Shown in pieces: positions 52,970-64,000 of a DNA stretch of 64,000 bases (within the stretch, counting starts at the first letter, position 1; every line of letters begins with the position of its first letter). The notes under the pieces are model-generated. The model worked only from the letters and a program-made list of their open reading frames with translations. It did not search any database and was not told where the DNA came from. The DNA is from Streptomyces sp. NBC_00271. GTDB lineage: Bacteria > Actinomycetota > Actinomycetes > Streptomycetales > Streptomycetaceae. A program made the position numbers and the translations under genes. Where the stretch lies: NCBI RefSeq assembly GCF_036178845.1, contig NZ_CP108070.1, forward strand, positions 3,348,001 to 3,412,000, given 5' to 3'.

Positions 52970-54470
52970 GCGGCGGGCTGCTCGTCGCCGGGACCACCTC
53001 CGACGCCGGCAAGAGCGTCGTGACCGCCGGGATCTGCCGGTGGCTGGTGCGCCACGGCGTCAAGGTCGCGCCCTTCAAGGCGCAGAACATGTCCCTGAAC
53101 TCGTTCGTGACGCGCGAGGGCGCCGAGATCGGGCGCGCGCAGGCCATGCAGGCGCAGGCCGCCCGGGTGGAGCCGACCGCGCTCATGAACCCCGTGCTGC
53201 TCAAGCCGGGCAGCGACCGGAGCAGTCAGGTCGTCCTCATGGGAAAGCCCGTGGGCGAGATGACCGCCCGTGGCTACCACGGTGGGCGGCAGGAAGCCCT
53301 CCTCACCACCGTGCTGGACTGTCTCGCCGAGTTGCGGGGCACGTATGACGCGGTGATCTGTGAGGGGGCCGGCAGTCCTGCCGAGATCAATCTGCGGCGG
53401 ACCGACATCGTGAACATGGGGATCGCGCGCAATGCGCGGCTGCCCGTGCTCGTCGTCGGCGACATCGACCGCGGGGGTGTGTTCGCCTCGTTCTTCGGGA
53501 CGGTCGCGCTGCTGTCGCGGGAGGACCAGGAGTTCGTCGCCGGGTTCCTCGTCAACAAGTTCAGGGGGGACGTCTCCCTGCTGGAGCCGGGGCTCGACAT
53601 GCTCCACGGCCTCACCGGGCGGCCTACGTACGGCGTCCTGCCCTTCCGACACGGCCTCGGCATCGACGAGGAGGACGGGCTGCGGGTGTCGTTGCGGGGA
53701 GCGGTCCGGGAGTCCCGAGTGACCTCCCCCGTCGGCGAGCACGTGCTGCGCGTCGCCGTCTGCGCGATCCCGCTGATGTCCAACTTCACGGACGTGGACG
53801 CGCTGGCCGCCGAGCCGGGTGTCGTGGTGCGGTTCGTGGACCGGGCCGAGGAGCTGGCCGACGCCGACCTCGTCGTCGTCCCCGGGACCCGGGGGACGGT
53901 GAAGGCGCTGGAGTGGCTGCGCGAGCGCGGACTCGCGGACGCCATCCTGCGCAGAGCCGCCGAGGGGCGGCCCGTGCTGGGCATCTGCGGCGGTTTCCAG
54001 GTCCTCGGCGAGCACATCGAGGACGAGGTCGAGTCGCGCGCCGGTCAGGTCGACGGGCTCGGACTCCTGCCGGTCCGGGTGCGGTTCGCACGCGAGAAGA
54101 CCCTGACCCGGCCCGTCGGGGAGGCGCTCGGCGAGCACGTCGAGGGCTACGAGATCCATCACGGCGTCGCCGATGTGACGGGCGGTGAGCCCTTCTTGGA
54201 CGGCTGCCGGGTCGGCGCCGTCTGGGGCACGCACTGGCACGGCTCGCTGGAGTCGGACGGCTTCCGGCGTGCCTTCCTGCGCGAGGTGGCGGCCGCCGCG
54301 GGCCGTCGTTTCGTGCCGGCCGCCGACACGTCGTTCGCGGCGCTGCGCGAGGAGCAGCTCGACCGGCTCGGCGATCTGATCGAGGAACACGCGGACACGG
54401 ACGCGCTGTGGCGGCTCATCGAGTCGGGCGCGCCGCAAGGACTGCCTTTCATTCCACCGGGAGCGCCCGC

Positions 54471-54474
<4 letters not shown>
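52966..54474 (+). CDS. cobQ: Cobyric acid synthase CobQ (CbiP)
   Basis: Amidates cobyrinic acid a,c-diamide at positions b, d, e and g using glutamine and ATP. The 502-aa protein has an N-terminal P-loop ([16 protein letters not shown]) with the [10 protein letters not shown] box. The glutaminase domain follows with nucleophile Cys341 ([10 protein letters not shown]) and a His in GYEIHHG. Ends with [17 protein letters not shown], typical of CobQ. Starts at ATG 52966, overlapping cbiB; its stop overlaps cobN. It acts after the cobalt insertion and adenosylation steps encoded downstream. Confidence 0.95.
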
Positions 54475-58120
<3,646 letters not shown>

Positions 58121-58124
<4 letters not shown>

Positions 58125-60160
58125 GTACCCCGTTCCCGTTCACGGCCGTGGTCGGCCAGGACGACCTGCGGCTCGCGCTGCTGCTGAACGCCGTGTCGCC
58201 CGCCGTGGGCGGTGTGCTCGTCCGCGGTGAGAAGGGCACGGCCAAGTCCACGGCCGTACGCGCCCTGTCGGCGCTCATGCCGGGGGTGGACGTCGTCGCC
58301 GGGTGCCGGTTCTCGTGCGATCCGGCCGGGCCCGACCCGGCCTGTCCCGACGGTCCGCACGAGCCGGGCGCCTTCGAGACCCGGCCGGCCCGCATGGTCG
58401 AGCTGCCCGTCGGCGCCTCCGAGGACCGGCTCGTGGGCGCGCTCGACATCGAGCGGGCGCTCGCGGAGGGCGTGAAGGCCTTCGAGCCGGGGCTGCTGGC
58501 CGACGCGCACCGCGGGATCCTGTACGTCGACGAGGTCAACCTCCTGCACGACCACCTGGTCGACCTGCTGCTGGACGCCGCCGCCATGGGCGCCTCGTAC
58601 GTCGAGCGCGAGGGTGTCTCCGTACGGCACGCGGCACGCTTCCTGCTCGTGGGGACCATGAACCCCGAAGAGGGCGAGCTGCGGCCGCAGTTGCTCGACC
58701 GGTTCGGGCTGACCGTCGAGGTGGCCGCCTCCCGGGAACCCGATCAGCGGGTCGAGGTCGTGCGGCGCAGGCTCGCCTACGACGACGATCCGACGGGCTT
58801 CGCGGCGCGCTGGGCCGACGAGGAGTCCGCCGTACGGGCCCGGATCGTGGCGGCGCGGCAGCTGTTGCCGTCCGTGCGGCTCGGGGACCCGGCGCTGCGG
58901 CAGATCGCGGCGACCTGCGCGGCCTTCGAGGTGGACGGCATGCGGGCCGACATCGTCATGGCACGGACCGCGACCGCGCTCGCCGCGTGGGCGGGACGGA
59001 CCGAAGTGCTGGCGGAGGACGTACGTCAGGCCGCGCTGCTCGCGCTGCCGCACCGGCGGCGGCGCAACCCCTTCGACGCGCCGGGGCTCGACGAGGACAA
59101 GCTCGACGAGACGCTGGAGGAGTTCGGGGGATCGGACGAGGGTTCTTCCGAGGAGGGTCCTTCCGACGACGATCCGGACGGGGACCCGGATCCGGACGGG
59201 CCCGGTGGGGGTGGGCAGCCGCCTCAGGACGGGCCGGACGGCGACTCCCCCGCCGGTGACGTGCCGGCGCGGGGCGAGCCCTCGGACGACGGACAGGCGC
59301 CGGCCGCGCAGGGCGCCGGTGAGCAGTCCCCCGTACGGGCCGCCGAACCCTTTCGCACGAAGGTGCTGAGCGTGCCGGGGCTCGGCGAGGGCGCGGCCGG
59401 GCGGCGTTCGCGGGCGCGGACCGAGCACGGGCGGACCACCGGGTCGCGGCGGCCCCGAGGGGCGCTCACCAAGCTGCACCTGGCGGCGACCGTGCAGGCG
59501 GCGGCGCCCCACCAGCGGGCGCGGGGGCGGTCGGGGCGCGGTCTCGTCGTACGGCGGGACGATCTGCGCCAGGCCACCCGGGAGGGGCGTGAGGGCAACC
59601 TCGTGCTGTTCGTGGTGGACGCCTCCGGGTCGATGGCGGCGCGGCAGCGGATGAGTGCCGTCAAGGGCGCGGTGCTGTCGCTGCTGCTCGACGCGTACCA
59701 GCGGCGGGACAAGGTGGGGCTCGTGACCTTCCGGGGGTCCTCGGCCGACGTGGCGTTGCCGCCCACCTCGTCCGTGGACGCGGCCGCCGCCCGCCTCGAG
59801 TCGCTGCCCACGGGCGGGCGGACGCCGCTGGCGGCCGGGCTGCTGCGCGCGCACGACGTGCTGCGGGTCGAGCGGCTGCGGGACGCCGCCCGGCGGCCGT
59901 TGGTCGTCGTGGTGACCGACGGGCGGGCCACCGGCGGCCCTGAGCCCGTCGCGCTCGCCGAACGGGCGGCGCGGCTGTTCGCGGCCGACCAGGTCGCCTC
60001 CGTGGTCGTCGACTGCGAGGCGGGGCCCGTGCGGCTGGGACTCGCGGGGCGGCTCGCGGGTGAACTGGGCGGCACGGCGGTGACGTTGGACGAGTTGCGG
60101 GCCGACGCAATCGCCGGGCTCGTGCGCGATGTGCAGGGGACTTCGAGGAGGGCCGCGTAA
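58121..60160 (+). CDS. Cobaltochelatase ATPase/VWA subunit (fused ChlI-ChlD type)
   Basis: A 679-aa protein fusing an AAA+ ATPase to a von Willebrand A domain. The Walker A motif GEKGTAKST lies at residues 36-44, with Walker B in LYVDEVNLL. A middle segment is acidic and Gly/Pro-rich (about 330-430, with DPDGDPDPDGPGGG). The VWA domain has the MIDAS motif DASGS (Asp500, Ser502, Ser504) after LVLFVV. It combines the roles of the small and medium chelatase subunits (CobS/CobT or ChlI/ChlD) in one protein and energises CobN. The GTG at 58121 overlaps the CobN stop. Confidence 0.92.
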
Positions 60161-60759
60161 TGCCGCAGGGGCAGCCGAGTGTCGTACCGGAGGATGGGCT
60201 GACGACCCGTCAGCGCCGTAACCGGCCGCTGGTCGTGGTGCACACCGGGATCGGGAAGGGCAAGTCCACCGCCGCCTTCGGGCTGGCGCTGCGCGCCTGG
60301 AACCAGGGGTGGCCCATCGGGGTGTTCCAGTTCGTCAAGTCGGCGAAGTGGAAGGTCGGGGAGGAGAACGCGCTGCGCGTGCTCGGCGCCTCCGGCGAAG
60401 GCGGGTCCGTCGACTGGCACAAGATGGGCGAAGGGTGGTCGTGGGTGCAGCGCGACTCCCAGATGGACAACGAGGAGAAGGCCCGCGAGGGCTGGGAGCA
60501 GGTCAAGCGGGACCTCGCCGCCGAGACGTACAAGCTGTATGTGCTGGACGAGTTCGCCTACCCCATGCACTGGGGCTGGGTGGACGTCGACGAGGTCGTC
60601 GCCGTGCTGCGGGACCGGCCCGGGACCCAGCATGTCGTGATCACCGGGCGCAACGCTCCGGAGAAGCTCGTCGAGTTCGCGGATCTCGTGACGGACATGT
60701 CCAAGGTCAAGCATCCGATGGACGCCGGCCAGAAGGGCCAGAGGGGCATCGAGTGGTGA
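60160..60759 (+). CDS. cobO: Cob(I)yrinic acid a,c-diamide adenosyltransferase CobO (CobA type)
   Basis: Adds the 5'-deoxyadenosyl ligand to the cobalt of cob(I)yrinic acid a,c-diamide, using ATP. The 199-aa protein has the CobA/CobO-type P-loop GIGKGKST at residues 30-37, TAAFGLALRAWNQG after it, and the C-terminal box HVVITGRNAPEKLVEFADLV. Starts at ATG 60160, sharing one base with the stop of the chelatase gene (TAATG), so it is translationally coupled. Its stop overlaps the start of cobB. Confidence 0.95.
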   Translation: MPQGQPSVVPEDGLTTRQRRNRPLVVVHTGIGKGKSTAAFGLALRAWNQGWPIGVFQFVKSAKWKVGEENALRVLGASGEGGSVDWHKMGEGWSWVQRDSQMDNEEKAREGWEQVKRDLAAETYKLYVLDEFAYPMHWGWVDVDEVVAVLRDRPGTQHVVITGRNAPEKLVEFADLVTDMSKVKHPMDAGQKGQRGIEW

Positions 60760-62195
60760 TTTCCGTCCCTCGGCTGGTCATCGCCGCGCCCTCTTCCGGG
60801 AGCGGCAAGACCACCGTTGCCACGGGGTTGATGGCGGCCTTCGCCTCACGGGGGCTCGCCGTGTCCCCGCACAAGGTGGGGCCCGACTACATCGACCCCG
60901 GGTACCACGCGCTCGCCACCGGGCGCGTGGGGCGGAATCTCGACTCGTATCTGTGCGGCACGGAGTTGATCGCGCCGCTGTTCGCGCACGGGGCGCGCGG
61001 ATGTGATCTCGCGGTCGTCGAAGGTGTGATGGGGCTGTACGACGGGGCCGCCGGGGAGGGTGAGCTCGCGTCCACGGCGCAGGTGGCGAAGTTGCTGCGG
61101 GCGCCGGTGGTGCTGGTCGTCGACGCGTCGGCGCAGTCCCGGTCCGTGGCCGCGCTGGTGCACGGGTTCGCTTCCTGGGATCCCGAGGTGCGGGTCGCGG
61201 GGGTGATCCTCAACAAGGTGGGGTCGTCGCGGCATGAGGAGATGCTGCGGGAGGCTCTGGACGAGTCCGGGGTGCCGGTGCTGGGGTGCCTGCGGCGGGC
61301 CGCGCAGGTGGACACGCCCGCTCGGCATCTGGGGCTGGTTCCTGTCGCCGAGCGGCGCTCGGATGCCGTGGACGCCGTGGGGGCGATGGCCGAGCAGGTG
61401 CGGCGCGGGTGTGATCTGGACGCGTTGTACGCGTTGGCGCGTGGTGCGGGTGAGTTGTCGGGTGCGGCTTGGGACGCGGCTGAGGTGGTTGCTTCTTCGC
61501 CCCCGCCGCCCCTTCCCGTCCCCACCCTGGGGGCTGCGCCCTCAGACCCCCGCCATCGGCCTGAACGGCCTCGTCCTCAAACGCCGGACGGGCTGAGGGT
61601 GGTCGCTGTCGCCGGTGGGGCCGCCTTCACCTTCTCCTACGCCGAGCATGCCGAGTTGCTGACCGCCGCGGGAGCCGAAGTCGTCACCTTCGACCCGCTG
61701 CGGGACGAACAACTGCCGGACGGTACCGGCGGGTTGGTCATCGGCGGGGGGTTTCCCGAGGTGTACGCGCCCGAGCTGTCCGCCAACGAGCCGTTGCGCA
61801 AGGCCGTGGCCGAGCTGGCGTTCGCCGGGGCTCCCGTCGCCGCCGAGTGCGCCGGGCTGCTGTATCTCTCGCGCGAGCTCGACGGGCAGCCCATGTGCGG
61901 CGTGCTCGACGTCTCGGCCCGGATGAGCGAGCGGCTCACCCTGGGCTATCGGGACGCCGTGGCCGTGAGTGACAGCGCGCTCGCCGTCGCCGGGACGCGG
62001 ATGCGGGGGCACGAGTTCCACCGGACCGTCGTCGAGCCGGGAGCCGGGGCGGCTCCCGCCTGGGGGGTGCGCGCCCCTGAGCGGCGCGTCGAAGGTTTCG
62101 TACAACAAGGTGTGCACGCGAGTTATCTGCACACGCACTGGGCGTCACAGCCCGGTGTCGCCCGTCGGTTCGTGGAGAGGTGCCGGACGTCATGA
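60756..62195 (+). CDS. cobB: Cobyrinate a,c-diamide synthase CobB/CbiA (with repeat-derived linker)
   Basis: Amidates the a and c carboxylates of (hydrogeno)byrinic acid with glutamine and ATP. The 479-aa protein has an N-terminal P-loop (APSSGSGKTTVATG) and PHKVGPDYIDPGYH. The glutaminase domain has nucleophile Cys365 (AAECAGLLYL) and C-terminal ASYLHTHWASQ. Between the domains, residues about 247-280 are a Pro-rich linker encoded by a Streptomyces dispersed repeat (61496-61596), read in-frame. This is unusual: such repeats normally lie between genes. GTG 60756 overlaps the cobO stop. Confidence 0.92.
   Translation: MISVPRLVIAAPSSGSGKTTVATGLMAAFASRGLAVSPHKVGPDYIDPGYHALATGRVGRNLDSYLCGTELIAPLFAHGARGCDLAVVEGVMGLYDGAAGEGELASTAQVAKLLRAPVVLVVDASAQSRSVAALVHGFASWDPEVRVAGVILNKVGSSRHEEMLREALDESGVPVLGCLRRAAQVDTPARHLGLVPVAERRSDAVDAVGAMAEQVRRGCDLDALYALARGAGELSGAAWDAAEVVASSPPPPLPVPTLGAAPSDPRHRPERPRPQTPDGLRVVAVAGGAAFTFSYAEHAELLTAAGAEVVTFDPLRDEQLPDGTGGLVIGGGFPEVYAPELSANEPLRKAVAELAFAGAPVAAECAGLLYLSRELDGQPMCGVLDVSARMSERLTLGYRDAVAVSDSALAVAGTRMRGHEFHRTVVEPGAGAAPAWGVRAPERRVEGFVQQGVHASYLHTHWASQPGVARRFVERCRTS
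61496..61596. repeat. Dispersed Streptomyces repeat embedded in cobB
   Basis: The string CTGGGGGCTGCGCCCTCAG with a hairpin, then CGGCCTGAACGGCCTCGTCC and AAACGCCGGACGGGCTGA, is one I recognise from many Streptomyces intergenic regions. Here it is translated without a frameshift. Boundaries are approximate; element identity is from memory. Confidence 0.68.
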
Positions 62196-62941
62196 GCAGC
62201 AAGCTGATCGGAATCGGGGTCGGTCCCGGTGACCCGGAGCTGGTGACCGTCAAGGGCGTCAACGCGCTGCGTGCCGCCGAGGTCGTGGTCGTGCCGGTGA
62301 TGGCCGCGCCCGATGGCAAGGACGGCGGAGAGCCGGGGCGCGCGGAGGCCACCGTGCTGCACTACGTGCCCGAGGAGAAGGTCGTCCGTGTCGTGTTCGC
62401 GCTCAACGAGCGAACCGACCGGGGACGGCGCGAGGCCGCCTGGGACGCCGCGGGCACACGGGTCGCGGAGCTGCTCCGGCGGCACGCGTCCGTCGCCTTC
62501 GCGACCATCGGCGATCCGAACGTGTACTCGACCTTCACCTATCTCGCGCAGACCATCGGGGAGCTGGTGCCCGGCACGGTCGTCGAGACCGTGCCCGGTA
62601 TCACCGCCATGCAGGACCTGGCGGCCCGGTCCGGGGCCGTGCTCACGGAAGGGACCGAGCCGCTCACCCTCGTTCCGGTGACCGCCGGGGCCACCGTGCT
62701 CAAGGACGCCCTCAACGGGCCCGGGACCGTCGTCGCGTACAAGTTCGGGCGGCAGGCGCACGAGGTCGCGGAGGCGCTGCGGGTGACGGGGCGGCTCGAC
62801 GACGCCGTGTGGGGGTCCGCGCTCGGGCTTGAGGGCGAGTCCATCCGGCCCGCCGCCGACCTCGACGGCGAACCGCTGCCGTACCTCTCCACCCTCATCG
62901 CGCCCGCCCGGCGCGACGGCAAACGCGGCGGGAAGCTGTGA
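62192..62941 (+). CDS. cobI: Precorrin-2 C(20)-methyltransferase CobI
   Basis: SAM-dependent methylation of precorrin-2 at C-20, an early corrin-ring step. The 249-aa protein shows the tetrapyrrole methylase pattern: GIGVGPGDPELVTVKGVNAL near the N-terminus, GDPNVYSTFTYL in the middle, ETVPGITAMQDLAA and the C-terminal YKFGRQAHEV box. The ATG at 62192 overlaps the cobB stop by 4 bp; an in-frame ATG at 62180 adds four residues. It is the last gene of the run before the inverted ZIP transporter; cobM follows beyond it. Confidence 0.94.
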   Translation: MSSKLIGIGVGPGDPELVTVKGVNALRAAEVVVVPVMAAPDGKDGGEPGRAEATVLHYVPEEKVVRVVFALNERTDRGRREAAWDAAGTRVAELLRRHASVAFATIGDPNVYSTFTYLAQTIGELVPGTVVETVPGITAMQDLAARSGAVLTEGTEPLTLVPVTAGATVLKDALNGPGTVVAYKFGRQAHEVAEALRVTGRLDDAVWGSALGLEGESIRPAADLDGEPLPYLSTLIAPARRDGKRGGKL

Positions 62942-62952
62942 GCCTCGGAAGA

Positions 62953-63687
62953 TCACCCGCTTCCGGCGAGACCCACCACCAGCCAGATGAACCCCGCGCC
63001 CGCGATCGTGCACAGCAGGGTCGAGCGGGCCGGGTGCTCGTGGTGCGCCTCGGGGAGGATCTCGGCGGCGGCCAGATACAGCAGTACGCCGCCGAAGAGA
63101 CCGAGATAGCAGCCGAGCGCTTTCTCCGGGATGGTGAAGAACAGGGTCGACGCGGCGCCGATCACCGGGGCCACCGCGTCCGCGAACAGCATCGTGATCG
63201 CCTTGCGGCGCGCGTTCCCGTACAGGCTCGTGATCGTGTACGTGTTGAAGCCGTCCGCGAAGTCGTGGGCGATCACCGCGAGCGCGACCGCAAGCCCCAT
63301 ACCGCCGCCGACCTGGAAGGCGGCGCCGATCGCGACGCCGTCCATGGCGCTGTGCCCGACCATCGCCGCGGCGGCCGTCAGGCCCACCTCGGGCGCGCGT
63401 CCGTCGTGCTCCTCGCCGCCGTGCGCGGCCTGCCGGGCGGCCAGCAGACGTTCCACCAAATGGGCCAACAGGAACCCGGCGACGAACAGCAGCAAGGCCG
63501 CCGGTACGCCGAACACCTCCTCACCCGCCGCGCTCAGCGCCTCCGGGAGCAGATCCAGGCCGACCACGCCGAGCATCAGCCCGCCCGCCAGGCCCAGCAC
63601 CAGGTGGCGGCGGTCGGTGACCCGCTGGGCCGTCCAGCCGCCGGCCAGCGTCATCAGGAACGCGCCGAGCGCGACGAAGACCGCCAT
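62953..63687 (-). CDS. ZIP family metal transporter
   Basis: A 244-aa membrane protein with about eight helices and a His-rich cytoplasmic loop (AHGGEEHDGRAP). The ZIP motifs are MVGHSAMDGVAIGAAF and VIAHDFADGFNTYTI; these His/Asp residues form the metal path. It takes up divalent metal such as zinc, and cobalt is conceivable given its place between cobI and cobM. The ATG at 63687 is preceded by GAAGGGTTC. It runs against the cobalamin operon, 11 bp from the cobI stop, so it is controlled separately. The metal is not predicted by sequence. Confidence 0.87.
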   Translation of the reverse strand: MAVFVALGAFLMTLAGGWTAQRVTDRRHLVLGLAGGLMLGVVGLDLLPEALSAAGEEVFGVPAALLLFVAGFLLAHLVERLLAARQAAHGGEEHDGRAPEVGLTAAAAMVGHSAMDGVAIGAAFQVGGGMGLAVALAVIAHDFADGFNTYTITSLYGNARRKAITMLFADAVAPVIGAASTLFFTIPEKALGCYLGLFGGVLLYLAAAEILPEAHHEHPARSTLLCTIAGAGFIWLVVGLAGSG

Positions 63688-63806
63688 GAACCCTTCGTAT
63701 CCGATCGCACCCCGTTCGCGCACATCCAGCGACCACCTCGCGCCCACTGACGCGCCCACCGACTTCTCGCAGCACCCGATTCATCCGTAGGAGAGGACCG
63801 ATTCCC

Positions 63807-64000
63807 ATGGCCGATGCCCCCACCGGCAAGGTGACCATCGTCGGGGCAGGGCCCGGCGCCGCCGACCTGCTGACGTTCCGCGCCGCGCGCGCCATCGCCG
63901 AGGCCGACGTCGTGATCTGGGCAGCCAGCCTCGTGCAGGCCGAGGTCCTCGAGCACGCGCGCGAGGGAGCGGAGATCCTGGACTCGGCGACGATGTCCCT
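63807..64000 (+). CDS. cobM: Precorrin-4 C(11)-methyltransferase CobM (3' truncated by window edge)
   Basis: The first 64 codons of a tetrapyrrole methylase. TIVGAGPGAADLLTFRAARAI and the ADVVIWAASLVQAEVLEHA segment match CobM/CbiF, which methylates precorrin-4 at C-11. ATG 63807 follows GGAGAGGACCGATTCCC. It continues beyond the window. It is separated from cobI by the inverted ZIP gene, with a 119-bp gap from the ZIP start in which it must have its own promoter; no second B12 riboswitch was seen there. Confidence 0.88.
   Translation, partial: MADAPTGKVTIVGAGPGAADLLTFRAARAIAEADVVIWAASLVQAEVLEHAREGAEILDSATMS

Noticed and set aside
59100..59330. Tandem-repeat-like acidic Gly/Pro stretch in the chelatase ATPase subunit
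   Set aside because: Such acidic linkers between the AAA+ and VWA parts are normal in this family, so it was not reported as a separate repeat.

Overview
The window is a high-GC, gene-dense chromosomal segment from a Streptomyces (or very close relative). Supporting signs are the strong G/C third-position bias, frequent GTG starts, 4-bp ATGA/GTGA overlaps, family-specific genes (streptophobe protein, the small nucleoid protein Gbn, an SGM_5486-type micro-protein, AmaP/Asp23 cluster) and Streptomyces-type dispersed repeats. The gene order looks like the conserved core region around SCO1808-SCO1857 of S. coelicolor. That comparison is from memory of gene order, not from a search. No phage, transposase, CRISPR array or tRNA was seen.

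Layout. 0-6.6 kb: a truncated streptophobe membrane protein, serB, a SixA-type phosphatase, two small membrane proteins, and an MFS exporter divergent from a FadR/GntR regulator across a palindrome. 6.6-15.2 kb: fabG-fabI, tldD-tldE, tyrS, a GlsB-like protein, DUF3099, a probable 6C small RNA, and moaA. 15.3-20.9 kb: an acetate symporter module (DUF485 + ActP) with a CRP-like palindrome, then two tandem secreted subtilases. 20.9-31.2 kb: CoA-transferase, CopD, alcohol dehydrogenase, a translationally coupled pair of YhhN lysoplasmalogenase and an alkylglycerol-monooxygenase-like protein, a VIT1 transporter, and a four-gene catabolic operon (acetoacetate decarboxylase family, SDR, two amidohydrolases). 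31.4-36.4 kb: DEDDh exonuclease-BRCT, zinc-finger micro-protein, SURF1, GH15, and an SDR that lacks the usual catalytic Tyr/Lys. 36.4-39.6 kb: a five-gene Asp23/AmaP envelope-stress cluster divergent from a protein whose C-terminus resembles Asp23.

39.6-49.0 kb: enoyl-CoA hydratase, gbn with a cluster of GATC sites upstream, ABC-F ATPase, PQQ-like lipoprotein/secreted protein, zinc metallopeptidase, VOC protein, an uncharacterised 467-aa protein, alpha/beta hydrolase and class II aldolase. 49.2-51.7 kb: a GH25 lysozyme, then a PhoP-box-preceded low-affinity phosphate transporter (pitH2-like) with its small membrane partner and a perfect 16-bp terminator. 51.7-64 kb: a cobalamin riboswitch, a possible 19-aa leader frame, and a tightly overlapping operon cbiB-cobQ-cobN-chelatase-cobO-cobB-cobI. 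This is followed by an inverted ZIP metal transporter and the start of cobM. The cobalt-insertion enzyme pairs CobN with a fused ChlI/ChlD-type subunit.

The most interesting items are: (1) the coupled YhhN/AGMO-like pair, a plausible bacterial ether-lipid breakdown module; (2) six GATC tetramers in 68 bp upstream of the nucleoid protein Gbn; (3) a dispersed Streptomyces repeat translated in-frame as the interdomain linker of CobB; (4) the CRP-like site before the acetate symporter; (5) an SDR with Ser/Arg replacing the catalytic Tyr/Lys.
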